Shown here: piece by piece, positions 47,887-60,563 of the stretch
How the letters are laid out: the number at the start of each line of letters is the position of its first letter
How positions within the stretch are numbered: the first letter of the stretch is position 1
Assembly: GCF_000002425.4 (NCBI RefSeq)
Contig: NC_037275.1
Coordinates: forward strand, 14,093,426-14,157,425
DNA length: 64,000 nucleotides
Reading direction: 5' to 3'
Source: Physcomitrium patens
Taxonomy: Eukaryota > Streptophyta > Bryopsida > Funariales > Funariaceae
Translations under genes and position numbers: made by a program
The notes under the pieces: model-generated
Database searches by the model: none
What the model saw: only the letters and a program-made list of their open reading frames with translations
Told to the model about the DNA's origin: nothing

Positions 47887-49161
47887 TGTCGTATTACGTG
47901 TTTTCCTGCTCGAGAACGCGCCGGGCGTCTGGCTATAGAAAGTAGTATAGAGATTCGCCAATAGTCAAGTAGTCTATCAGTTTTTGACTGTTGGAATATA
48001 AACGACTGCAAGAATACATCGTAAATCTATACGGATGCCCTTCAACTGCTCGCCAAAGTCCTTTTCTCTTCCAGCCAGTAGGTCTCTAGATGTTACAGAG
48101 AACCCCGAACAACCCAAACTGCTAATCTTCGATACAGCTTTATACTCAGGATCTTGTATCCATTGGCTGTCTCATTAGATTAACCCAATAAATTTTATTC
48201 ACTCCGCATACTCAATCCTATAGACACCCTTTTAATTCTTCATCACAGACGTAACTTGATTTCACAAAAACAGTCAAGAATAATCAAACCCACTTCATTA
48301 AAAATCCCGATTCACCATTACAACACTGACTTCAGCAACGATTGCCTCAGTCTTCCCAAAATCCTATGAAGAAGAAAAAAAAAAAAAAAAACCCCAATTC
48401 TTTGTCTTCTTTCCCCGTCCGAAGCATGAAACTAGCTTTCTCCCATCCTTCAAAACTCCCCCAAAACTTATTCTCCCCCCTAACCTTATCCTCTGAATTT
48501 CTTCAATCTTCCATCTTGGATCCGGAATTAGCTCCCACCATCAGAGCTTGGATCTGAAATTGGCTCTCGCCGTTAGAGCTTTCTTCCCCGTTTTTACCTT
48601 TAAGAGATCCTTTTACCAAAAATAACATTTCCTGAAATGGCACAGAGAACAGGACAGCCTGAAACAGAATTGAAACCCCGTAATCGGGACCACATTGAGT
48701 CGCCCGACCAATTCAGGTCTCATATTGGCTAAGAGTCCAGTAGTAAGACCCAGATGTCCCCGTAATTGGATCAAATTGGTCCTTCGTGTCAGATTGGCTG
48801 AGGCCCGTAGTAAGACCTGGATTTTTTCGTAATTAGACAGCATTGGATTGCCCGGCCAATTCAAGTCTCATATTGGGTAAGAGGACTCGGATTGGATTCT
48901 TGAAATTGGATCCAATTGGCTCTTCGAACCAGGCTCACCCGTCGTGTGAATTGGTCCTTTCTCTTCCTGCTGACTCCCGTTATTGGAATCGAACGGAGCA
49001 TTTCAGTATGCCTCGACTGACTGTAACGGGGTGACTGAACCTGACCACTCAGTATTTGCACTGGAGTTGGTTGTTGCTCCCAAATTTTTCGAGGTAACTG
49101 AATATTAATAAAAGTTTCCTTTCTTTATATTTTTACGGTATACTCATGTTACAACACGACA
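47887..49161 (-). mobile_element. Solo B-type LTR inside the B2 5' LTR
   Basis: Starts TGTCGTATTACG and ends ACGACA, 1,275 bp. It is flanked by ACGC (47883-47886) and ATGC (49162-49165). The host LTR text continues across the insert. It is longer than other B LTRs, apparently through short internal duplications (GGATC...TTGGCTC near 48520-48560, and CCCGTAGTAAGACC repeats). Confidence 0.88.
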
Positions 49162-49274
49162 ATGCCCGGTGCGTTCTCGAGCAGGAAACCACGTAATATG
49201 ACACAAGTAGTGAACCTGACGTGAAAGCTTGAGGTAGAAGGTATTAGATTTCGTTTGATTTTATTTTTATTTTT

Positions 49275-51502
49275 ATGGAGAATGAAAATAAAAATTTTGA
49301 AGGATCTTTGGGAGGAGTTTCTGGTGGGGGTTCTTCTAAAGGACAAGGTATGCACATGGATCCGTCTATTGCTAGTATGTTTCAAGCCTTCTCATTATCA
49401 ATGCAGCAACAACAAAGGAATGATTGAAAGAAAGCTTTGGCAACCAAAGTATTGCAAGCAGTGGTCAATAAAACTGATCTATTTAATGGAAAAAATATTT
49501 CAAGGTATTTAAGATGTTATGTTCGTGAAATGGAATTAAATCGGGATTTTGAGAAGAAAATGATTGAATTATTTGGACTTGCCACAATATCGGAGATTAG
49601 AGACCATATTACATCGATTAGGGATCGTTATGAGAATTCATGGGAGGTTTTTTCACATGCATTGAAAGACGAATATTTCTTGGAAGATGCTAATCGCGTT
49701 ACTAAGAAGTTGTTTCTAAAATGGATTGAACGGCCTAATAAGAATTTGCAAGCAACAGAGCTACTAAGGAAATTTGAGAGGTAGAACTCTCAATTATCGA
49801 AGGTAGAAAAATTGACATTGGAGCCGAACAAAGTTGATCTATTTCTTCAAGCTGCAGATAGAGAATTGCAAGTGAAATTAGATCTCCTTCTTGAAGACAA
49901 AAAAGAAGATAAAGGATTGATAACAAAGTGGAAGAACATTGAAGATGCGGTAGAGTGGCTTGCAAAAAGAGAAAGGAGGAAGGATAGGAGCAATATTCCG
50001 AATACAGTACAAGCATCCAAAGCTCCAGTACGTACAACACCACCAACAATGCCTACAGTTCAACCTTCGACATCCTTATCAAAGAAAGCAGATATGGAGA
50101 TAGAAGAAATTATACGAGGAATGCGAGATCTTCAAATCAAATTGGCAAGACTTGAAGAGAATACTTCTACAAATAATTTGAAGAATGTTTCAAAACAAGG
50201 ATAGGTACAAAGATGCATTTGGTGTAATGACGCTTGACACACTAGGAAAGATTGCAATGAATTTAATAATATGATACGGCAAGGAATTATTAGTTGGAAA
50301 GATGGAAGATAGCATTAAAAGATAGGGAGGATCTTCTTCAAACCAATTTTGGCAAGGGAGGAATGAGAGCATTGGTTCAAGATTACTAAAAAGAGCATGA
50401 AATAGCAGCACCAGAAAGTGCAAGTTATCATACTAGAGTAGATGATGACCTTGGTAGAAGTACGGAAACTAGTGAGTTTTGGGCTTCTGCCATTTCTACA
50501 ATGCAAGAAGGGAAATTACCTCGAGAAGCGTTATTGAGGACTGCAGCTACAATACAAGGTGCAACAGGTTGGGAGGATCTTGTTGAGTCTCTTTCAGTTC
50601 ATGCATATATTGCTAAGAGCCAACATGAAGCTTTGATGGAAGAAAAGAAACGAGGAAATTTTAAAGATATGAGAGAAGGAAATTCTTCTACGAGACAAAC
50701 TCGAGGAGACAAGGCTCGGGAGGCAGCTTCACAAGAATTGTCTGTAAAGGATACCTCAGCATCATTGGAAGAAAAAGCAAAGGAGACAAAAGATTAGGGC
50801 AAATCAATCGCTTATAAACTACTTTTTGACATTCAAGCAGCAAAAAATTTGAAAGGGGTATTGGAAGAACGTATATTAAATGCTAAGGTGAAATTCACAT
50901 TGAAAGAAGTCTTGGGAATTGCAAAGAAGGAGTTTCATGATGTTATCATTGACAGTATTAAGCGAAAGAGGTAATTAATGGGTGAAATTGGAATAAGTCA
51001 TGCTATTGATGCAAGAATATATAAAAATGAAGAAGAGGATGATATTGGTTACAAGCAACTAACAAATAAAAAGAATGGGTATAATCAACGAGTACGTTTC
51101 AAAGATTATAGTGATAAGGAAATGGAAACTTTGAGCCATTATACTTGAAAGCATTGGACAAGGGCAACTACTGAGGTATCGGTGAAAGTAGGAGAACCAA
51201 TTGTTGCTTTAGTCGACCATGGTTCTGAAATGAATCTCATGTCTAAAGATCTTTATAAGAAGCAAAAATGGCCAATTGGTATGGAATATGGATGGGCAAT
51301 ACGAGCAGTTAATAACATACGGGGCGAATAATATGGAGCTTGTCCAGATGTCAAAATTCGGATTGGGGATGTTGCGATGGAGCAACATTTTTTTGTTCAA
51401 GATATAACGTCTTATCCGTTGATTTTAGGACAACCTTATATTACGGCAATACGGTTGGAAACAAAAGTACTTGACGATGGTTCTGCTTATGCAAGGGTAC
51501 GT
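49275..51502 (+). pseudogene. B2 gag-protease, 5' part
   Basis: ATG at 49275 (MENENKNFEGSLGGVSGG). The Gag core (ISRYLRCYVREMEL) and a CCHC-like knuckle remnant (CIWCNDA...) are broken by several stops. The protease begins VDHGSEMNLMSKDLYKKQKW and is interrupted at 51502 by element C in the middle of the domain. Confidence 0.88.
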
Positions 51503-52836
51503 TGTCGTATGGCATGATTTGCTATCTGGGAATATACTAGGTATCTAGTTATAGAGAGTGTACCTTAAACCTTTATATGATTCTTTTCTTAGCTTCCAAA
51601 AAGTCCTTTATTTTTGTATAAAACTCCAAATATAACAAAATCCCTTCAAAACATATTTTTTCTGCAAAGGGTTTTTTTTGCCCTGAACTTTAGAAAATCA
51701 TAACTATTGATCTAACTGTTCAATTTGTTTCAAATTTACAAAATAGGTAGAATTTCCTCTTAAATTTTACTACAAAAAAACCAACCGCAAATTCACTCCC
51801 GATCTTCTGGCATCTAAGAAACCCTAGCAGACACTCCAAACCCTAATTTACAAGCACCCGAAAACTATTTTCCTTATATCTCAAAAACCCGAACTCCAAA
51901 TGTCATAAAACTTATGCACAAATTTTACTAACATGAAATTACACATTCCTTGAAATTTTGAGCCAAAACCTCGCAAAATTGCTCAAGATATAGCTCAAGA
52001 GACAAACACTAGTAAATTGGTTTACTTACTACCTTTAGATTGCATGTACTGACTTCAAATTCCAATAACTCCTTTATCCTAACTTAGAATCCAGTAAGCA
52101 GTGTATGAAAAGTATAGCCGCAAAAGTGCTCTCTCCAGTCGCAGGTTCCGATCCTCAATTGCCGTCCGTATGCGTGCGTTATGCTCAAAAGAGTGACAAT
52201 AGGTCCAAAACTAATCCCTAAACTTTGAGCGCCTATTACTTCTTCAAAAAAACCCCAAATGACACAAAACTTGCACCAAAACCTTAACCAAAAACCTAAA
52301 ACTTCTGACCCTAGCCTTCAATGTTCGAATGGCCTCCGGAAACTAACCCTAATCCCTAATATGGCCTTGGGCAGCCTCCTCAAAGCCCATTGGTCATGAT
52401 TTTTGACCAATAGGAATGGAGATTTTTATTTTTCATCTCCATTCATCTATATTGGTGCCCTAATTCCTTCCTTTGCTACCAAAATCCTTCTTCAATCCTT
52501 TTTCATACAAGATTTACATAATGTATGCTCTAAACACCAAATAATAGAACCAAAATAAGTTTTCAAATGTCACCAATGTCCAATAAAGGTGACTCTAAAT
52601 ATTTAGAAGTTACTATCAACCAAAACCAATCTTAAAAGCCACTATCAAAAAGAAATTAAAGTTATACAAATTCTATAGTAATCTTTTTAAACACCCTCTT
52701 CTCAAAGTAATAATCAAATTATATTCTACAACCAACTAAAATCTATTAACATGGCTCTCATCATGTTACTTAATAAATTATATATTAAATACATAATTAC
52801 ATTATTTTCATATAGTAGCCGAATCACAACACGACA
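51503..52836 (-). repeat. 3' LTR of C
   Basis: Starts TGTCGTATGGC and ends AACACGACA. Paired with 58770-60104. Confidence 0.93.
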
Positions 52837-53032
52837 TCCACCCCTTCTAAACTTGTGCATCCTCCGATATGCACCAAAAGAACTAAAGTTGTGGTTGGCT
52901 TCATATAACCTCTTGAGCAATGTCTTCTTCAAAATCCAATTCTTCTTCTTCATAACTAGAAAGATCAAATTCTTCTTCAACATCTTCGAGGATTAGTTCT
53001 TGATTCCATTGTTTGAAAATTTTTATACGTTT

Positions 53033-56000
53033 TCATGCAATTTGAATTTTGAGTCTTGTTCCATCTAATTCCCTTAATGCATATGTAGAATTATCCAAAA
53101 CATGTACAACCACATAAGGTCCAAACCAACGCTTAGAGAACTTTTTAAGAGCATTGTGTTGATTATCCAAGCTGTTGTCATATACCAGAACCCAATCACC
53201 TTCTTGAATATCTTTTGGCCTCAACCTGTGTCACTTATCATATCTATTTTTATTCTTCAAGCGTGACTCTCTTAGCCTTATAATTACTTTTTCCACATCT
53301 TCAGGTCTTCTTTCTAGTTGACGAATTCGAAGTACAAGAAGTTCTTCTTTAGATATATTGTCTTGCCAAGGCAAGATACTCCAAGTAGGTACTTGCTCTT
53401 CAATGGGCATAATGGGCTTCTGTCCTTGTATTAACTCTACTGGCATATATCCTGTCACTGAACTGTGAGTAGTACGATCAGCCCAAAGAGCAAATGGTAA
53501 TAATCTTGGCCATTCTCTTGCTCTTTCTTTGCAAGCTCTAACAATGGCCTTTACAATAGGAAGATGACCTCTCTCACTCTTAGCATTACCTTTTGGATTA
53601 TGAAATGTAGTAAGTGCTAGCTTGACTCCACATCTCTCAAAGAATTGTCTAGCCTCATGTGCATCCAATTCCCCATGATCAGCAGTAATTTTTCCAATAC
53701 ATCCATATCTACAAATCACGTCTTCCAATAAAAATCTACAAACTCCTTCAGTGGATTTTGTTTGTAGAGCTCTTCTTTCTACTTGGTTAGATAAATCTTT
53801 TCATGCCAGAGCCAACTATCGCATTTGCCATATCTCCATAGGCATAGTAACTAGGTCCACAATCCATTTCTAATGTATTGCAAGTAGATATGTAGGATGC
53901 AATCCATCTCTATGTCAAATCTCCGAGTACATCTGACAGGTTTGGCATGACTCTACAAACTTCACCACATCTCTATATATATTATGCCACCAATATTTTT
54001 CTTTGAGCTTATTAAAGGTGGCATAAATACCTCTATGTCCACCCCACAAACTATCATGAAATTCATAGATTAGTTGTTCTTGCATCTCTTTCTTGCAAAC
54101 TACTCTTTGTAGCATTCCACTATCCCGTTTGCATCGCTTTCATAGGTAACCACCTTGTAGGAGGTAGTTATAAGCCTTCCGTCTAATCTGTTTGAAATGA
54201 ATATCACTCCATCCTGATTGTCTTGATAATGTGCTTAAATAACATCCAATATCAATCCATTCTTCTTCATACAATTCTTCTGTAAATGGTCTTGGATATT
54301 CATCTTCTCTTTGTTGTGCCCTAGAATAAAAGGTAGTACCTATATCTTCAGTATCTTCAATCAAATCTTCTTCTTGTTCATATCTGGCTCGGGATAGCAT
54401 ATCTGCTACAAGATTATCCTTGCCTGCTATATGCCTAAATTCACGATTCAAAGATTTAATATATGCAATCTATCTTAGCATAGCAATATCAGGGCTGTTA
54501 CAGTTGGTAATCATTCCTAATAGTGACAAACAATCTGTTTCCACTATCACTGGTGCTCTAATTAAATAATCTCTTTCACTTTTCATAGCTGTAACTATTT
54601 TCCATAGTTCCCGTTTTACCTGTGGATAGTTTCTTTGTCGTTCACTTAATACTTTAGCTCCAAATCTAATAGCAAACGTGTTCCCTTCTTCATTATTTTG
54701 TCCTAAAGTCCAACCAACAGCTATTGGACTAGTATCAACTGTAAGTATCACCGATTTGCCATCCTCATAACTTATCCTTCGCAATACAGGTGGAGAAGAT
54801 AGTAATTGCTTTAGCTTTTGAATTGTTTCTATATGTTTTTTTTTTCCATTTAAATCTCTTCCCTTTTCGTAGCAAAATATAAAGAGGATCAGCTACATGT
54901 GCATAATGAGGAATCCATACACAATAAAATATGCAAGCTCCTAAAATCCTCCATACCTCTGTTTGTGAGCTATAAATATCCTTCATTCGTTGTATGGCAT
55001 CCACCTTATTAGGATCAGGTTTGCAACCAAACCATCCATATAAATGCCTTACAATAATAACTTCTCGAATTCCAAAGGTAGATTTAGCTCCTGATAGTGT
55101 CAAGTGAACCTCCTCAAGTCGAGATAAAATTTTGTCACAGTCTAAAATATGATTAGATACAAATTTATGACACCCTTTCTGATCCATTGTTTCATTTTTT
55201 TCTTCTTCCACACACCCTTTTATTGAAATATCATCTAAGAAGGGCATAGTCTTTTCTGAAATGAAATCACAAAGAACCTTATTCATCCCATTCATCATGT
55301 GAGCTACTGAGTTTGTTGCTCTTTGTGGCAATATACACATCTTAACCAACTCTAAAGGTGTCCTCATGGTAGTAATATCTTTGCTTCCTTCAGCTAGTTG
55401 AAATTGATCATATCCAGAACAAAGATCTCCGACAGAGTAAATAGCTCTACCAGCAAATGCCTCAGCAAATTCTCCAACAATTGGTCCAACTCCAGTATTT
55501 CTAATAGTTACTTGATTTACTGATTGCATATCTTGAATAAACCATAGTGTTCCATTTTTCTTTGGTACTGTAAACCAACGGCTGGAATATGGTGCAAATG
55601 ATGGCTCGAGGATCTTCATTTGTATCTTTTCTTTTAAAAGATTCATAAGTTTAGATAGATGTGCTTTAGGCACTGAAATTGGTCTTAAATCCTAAGAAAT
55701 ATGTGGGACTATAAATATAATCATTAGTGCCACAACACTTAGATCAACACATCCAATTTCTGAAGGTTCAAAAGCAAAGGCCTTTCCATGCATACTTAAC
55801 ATTTTTCTAAATTCCATTTCTTCAATAGGCAATAAGAAATTTGCAGATCCTATTTTTAACTCATTGAGTGTGTTTTTAGTAAACTTATGGCCAAGTTATT
55901 TAGGATCCCGTAAGACCTTCTCCTTCAAAGCTTGTTGAACTTGATGATTAGAATCACTAGGTAATGGTATAGCTACTGGTTTTATTTTTCTCTCCACAGT

Positions 56001-56384
56001 CTTGTACTTAGTTTCAACTTCGACTTCATAATCTTAAAATGCTTGTATAGCGGAGTAGAGCTCTCTTGAATGTACTTGCATCACTTGATCTTCATTTCCT
56101 TGTTCAACCTCTAAAAATTCTTCTATAAAATTTTCTAAACTAATCTTTATATATACACCTATTATCTTATCATCTCTATCAAGCACACCTACTCTTTTTA
56201 GGTCTTTTTTAGATTTTTGTACAACTTTTTTCTCCCACTTTGGTAGATCATTAAGTTGTGTATAGATAGCAAATCCATTCTTAAATAATTCTACAACACC
56301 TGTACAAAAAGTACTTTCTTTTTCATGCAAGAGTACCTTCTTTGATATACCACTACATTCTCGCTCTATAGTGGTACCTTGCAA
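53033..56384 (-). pseudogene. C pol: RT, RNase H, integrase, disrupted
   Basis: Pol begins in the -1 frame relative to gag-PR near 56384. RT (55673-54765) has TVPKKNGTLWFIQD and FLDDISIKG. A frame change near a T-run (54838-54846) precedes RNase H (54784-54140). The integrase zinc finger (HDSLWGGHRG, CQTCQ) and core (TADHGE, GNAKSERGH) end at 53231. The C-terminal module is KRWFGPYVVVHV. No chromodomain was seen. The integrase core is well kept except that TADRG reads TADHG. Confidence 0.88.
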
Positions 56385-58702
56385 AAATCCGTAAACTCTT
56401 CACTAATCCTTGGTAATAATTCACTTCGTAAATAATCTCGATTGCACTCATGGTTTGCAGGTACTGTTAGAAATTGCACTGCCTTTTTTCCATCTTGACT
56501 TCTAATACAGGCACATGCTGATCCATCATCCAAAACTTTGGTCTCCATCCTCACAGCTATAATATATAGTTGACCAAGAATCACCGGGTATGAAGTAGAG
56601 TCTTGAACAAAAAAATTTTGTTCTGTGGTCACATCTCCAACTTTTATCTTCACATTAGTGCAAGCACCATAAAGATCTCATCATGTATTATTTGCTGCCT
56701 GAATCACCCATCTATGGTTAATATCAATGGGCCACCTTCCACGTTTATAGACCTCTTTTGACATAATATTAATTTCAGATCCATGGTCAATGAGAGCAAT
56801 TACTGGTTCTTCCAAGTCTTCCATTTTTACTAAAGTCTCTGTGGTGGCTCTTGCCTAATGTCCCTTGGTATAGTGTCCAGGGCCCTTGTCATCATCCTTG
56901 TATTCATCCAAATCAAATTATCCCTTTTTATTGATACAACATTCTGCCAATTCATGCTCCTCTTCTTCAGTCAAGATTGTATCCAAAGCATTAGATACAG
57001 CAGATTCTCTTGTCAACTGCCTCTTTTGCTTAATATTGTCTATGATGACTTCATGAAACTCTCTCTTTGCAATGCCTAAAATTTCAGATTGAAGCTTATA
57101 AGTAACATGCTTATTCTTCCCTTTGTCTTTATCAACCTCTATCCTTTCTTCTCATTTTTTTTTTGGCAGTGAAGCATTTCCAGGATGCAATATTGATGGC
57201 CCAGCCTTAGATGGTCTATTAACATGTGGTATAGGTATTTCTTTATTTTGTGCTGTTTTTGCATGCCTTTGAGATCTCCTCTTGTTTGTTGGCTCTTCAG
57301 GATTTTCTTCTATTTCATTTCTTCCCCTTTTCACCTCTATTAGAGCTTCATGTTGAAACTTTGCCAAATAAGCATGTACAAACATAGTATCTACAAGATC
57401 ATCTCATCCTGTAGCATTTCTAATTATTGTGGCTATATTAAGTAATTCCTTCCTTGTTATTTTTCCTTTATTCATGCTGATAATAGCATGATTCCATAGA
57501 TCCCCTATATTTATATGCTTATGAAAAACATCCTCCTTCTCCCTTACAGCCTCAATGCCATAAGTAATAGATTTTCTTGATGCCATAGCCTGTTGAGATA
57601 AATGTTCTTCCAAAAGTTTTTTCATCCCTCCTTTTCCAAAATTGGTTTTGAGAAATTTACCTGTATCTCGCAATGCAATTTTTCCATCTTTCCATATAAT
57701 TACTCCCTGTCGCAGAATATCAATAAAATTTCCACACTCCCTTCGAGGATGTTCCATATTATCGCACCAAATACATCGTTTTATATATCCTGGCTTTGAT
57801 AAAGATTTGCTCTCAGGTAATCTTTCTTTCTCCTCTAGCTTTGCTAGTTTGATTTGTAAGTCTTTTATTCCTTTTACCAACTCATCAATTACATCTTTCT
57901 GTGGTACAACTGTAGACATAGGAATTGGAATAGTTCTTATTGATATAGCAGGTTTTAGCTGTTGCCTACGAGATGTTGTAGTTGGTGGAGGTCTAATCTC
58001 TTGCCTTACTACCACCTTATCCCTCCGATACTCTCTTTTAGCAAGTATGCCCACAGCTTCAGAGACTTCCAATCAGTAGTAAATCCATTGTCCTCTGTAT
58101 TATCCTCCAATAATAATTCCAACTCTCTTTGTAAATCATTGCCAGCTGATTGAAGAAATAACTCCACCTTATCATTTTCAAGTATAAGCTTTTCCACTCG
58201 AGATAATTGAAGAAACTGTCTTTCAAACTCTCGAAATAACTCTGTTGCAACCAACTCCTTGTTGGATTTATTGACCCATTCCATAAACGATTTTCTTGTC
58301 ATCTTTTTTGCATCTTCCAAAGAATACTCTTCTTTTAGTTGAAGGGTAAAATCCTCCCATTTCTCTCCATGAGTTTTAATAATCCCCTTTATATGCTCAC
58401 GAAGCTCTGGTACAATTGCAAGCTCAAATGTTAGGATCATATCTTTTTCCCGGCACTTTATTGAGTTCCATCTCCTGAGAATAATACTTAAGATACTTGG
58501 AAATATTTCTTCCATCAAATTGATCCAAGAAACCAACAACAGATTGTAAGGCTTTAGTAGCCATTGCCTCTTTGCGTTCCACAGCTTGCTGTTGTTGCAT
58601 AAAAAGTGTAAATGCTTGAAACATTTGAGTTGTATCAAGATCAAGTTGCAATGGAGATTCCCCAATGCAATTCCTACTACCACTTCCTTGCCCCCCTTCC
58701 AT
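56366..58702 (-). pseudogene. C gag-protease, disrupted
   Basis: ATG at 58702 (MEGGQGSGSRN). Two indels between about 58440 and 58070 shift the frame and restore it. A CCHC zinc knuckle CIWCDNMEHPRREC is intact. Further stops at 57404 and 57152 interrupt the link to the protease, which shares the gag frame and ends KVPL-stop at 56366. Confidence 0.88.
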
Positions 58703-58747
58703 AATAAAAGTCAAAATATTTCTTCAAAACTCTCTACCCCAGAAATT

Positions 58748-58765
58748 TTCACGTCGGGTTCACCA
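58748..58765 (-). other. Primer binding site of C, tRNA-Trp-like
   Basis: TGGTGAACCCGACGTGAA begins four bases inside the 5' LTR. It is the complement of the 3' end of plant cytosolic tRNA-Trp as I remember it (TTCACGTCGGGTTCACCA). B1 and B2 have degenerate versions at the same spacing. Confidence 0.75.
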
Positions 58766-58769
58766 AGTC

Positions 58770-60104
58770 TGCCGTATGGCATAATTTGCTATCTGGGAAT
58801 ACACTAGGTATCTAGCTATAGAGAGTGTACCTTAAACCTTTATATGATTCTTTTCTTAGCTTCCAAAAACTCCTTTATTTTTGCATAAAACTCCAAATAT
58901 AACAAAATCCCTTCAAAACATATTTTTCCCGCGAAGGGTTTTCTCACCCCGAACTTTAAAAAATCATAATTATTGATCTAACCGTTCAGTTTGATTCAGA
59001 TTTACAAAATAGGTAGAATTTCCCCTTAAATTGTATCACAAAAAAAATCAACCGCAAATTCACTCCCGATCTTCTGACATCTAAGAAACCCTAGCAGACA
59101 CTCCAAACCCTAATTTACAAGCACCCGAAAAACTATTTTCCTTATATCTCAAAAACCCGAACTCCAAATGTCATAAAACTTATGCAAAATTTTTACTAAC
59201 ATGACATTACACATCTCTTGAAATTTTGAGCCAAAACCTTGCAAAATTGCTCAAGATATAGCTCAAGAGACAAACACTAGTAAATCGGTTTACTTACTAC
59301 CTTTAGATTGCATGTACTGACTTCAAATTCCAATAACTCCTTTATCCTAACTTAGAATCCAGTAAGCAGTGTATGAAAAGTATAGCCGCAAAAGTGCTCT
59401 CTCCAGTCGCGGTTGCCGATCCTCAATTGCCATCCGTATGCGTGCGTTATGCCCAAAAGAGTGACAATAGGTCCAAAACTAACCCCTAAACTTTGAGCGC
59501 CTATTACTTCTTCAAAAAAACCCCAAATGATACAAAACTTACACCAAAATCTTAACCAAAAACCTAAACCTTCTGACCCTAGCCTTCAATGTTCGAATGG
59601 CCTCCGGAAACTAACCCTAATCCCTAATATGGCCTCGGGCAGCCTCCTCAAAGCCCATTGGTCATGATTTTTGACCAATAGGAATGGAGATTTTTATTTT
59701 TCATCTCCATTCATCTATATTGGTGCCCTAATTCCTTCCTTTGCTACCAAAATCCTTCTTCAATCCTTTTTCATACAAGATTTACATAATGTATGCTCTA
59801 AACACCAAATAAAAGAACCAAAATAAGTTTTCAAATGTCACCAATGTCCAATAAAGGTGACTCTAAATATTTAGAAGTTACTATCAACCAAAACCAATCT
59901 TAAAAGCCACTATCAAAAAGAAATTAAAGTTATACAAATTCTATAGTAATCTTTTTAAACACCCTCTTCTCAAAGTAATAATCAAATTATATTCTACAAC
60001 CAACTAAAATCTACTAACATGGCTCCCACCATGTTGCTTAATAAATTATATATTAAATACATAATTACATTATTTTCATATAGTAGCCGAACCACAACAC
60101 GACA
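58770..60104 (-). repeat. 5' LTR of C
   Basis: Starts TGCCGTATGGC and ends AACACGACA. Paired with 51503-52836. Confidence 0.93.
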
Positions 60105-60108
60105 ACGT

Positions 60109-60243
60109 AGCGAAGATGGGAGGAAAGCTGTAGAATTTCTATCGGTACCTCCTAACCATGAACGGAATCGAGATAGGTTGAGGGAGAAACCATTGCCAAA
60201 GATTGTTGAAGGATTTAAGGATTTTGGGGAGGTACCACTATAA
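60109..60243 (+). pseudogene. B2 gag-protease, 3' part
   Basis: Continues the protease frame interrupted at 51502 (SEDGRKAVEFLSVPPNHE) and ends EVPL-stop at 60243, exactly as in B1 and C. Confidence 0.88.
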
Positions 60244-60500
60244 AGCGAGATTATGGAGGTACAAAAGAGGAGGTACTCTCAGGAGATGAAGGTGCCTTTG
60301 ATGCGAGTTTTATTGGTATTTTGAAGAATCGAAATATCATATATAAGAAAGTTGATAATTTTAAAAGAATAGAAAGAAAAGAGATTATATAATATTGAAG
60401 GAGAATTATGCAAGTTAGGTCCGCAGGAAGAAGATGAAAGTGATTTGGATAATGAAGGTGGCGAAGACAAACTGGACAAAGACGTACAGAATATATTATA
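60244..60500 (+). pseudogene. B2 pol remnant with large internal deletion
   Basis: The start of pol (DEGAFDASFIGIL) runs to 60420, then jumps to the acidic pol tail (EDESDLDNEGGEDKLDKDVQ). About 3 kb covering RT, RNase H and integrase is missing compared with B1. Confidence 0.85.
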
Positions 60501-60563
60501 AATCCAACAGCAATTGGATAAATTGGTGCATACTGGAGGATGCACAAGTTCAGAGAGGGTGGA

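Larger units (their letters stand above)
51503..60104 (-). mobile_element. Element C (family B relative), 8.6 kb, inserted in B2
   Basis: LTRs 51503-52836 and 58770-60104 are about 1.33 kb and roughly 97% alike by eye. They are flanked by a perfect 4-bp duplication ACGT (51499-51502, 60105-60108). The interrupted B2 protease frame continues directly beyond the insert. Primer site 58748-58765, purine tract AGAAGGGGTGGA (52837-52848). Genes run on the minus strand in the order gag-PR, RT-RH-IN. They carry several stops and indels, so the copy is probably not autonomous despite similar LTRs. C LTRs differ from B LTRs apart from the ends. Confidence 0.93.
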
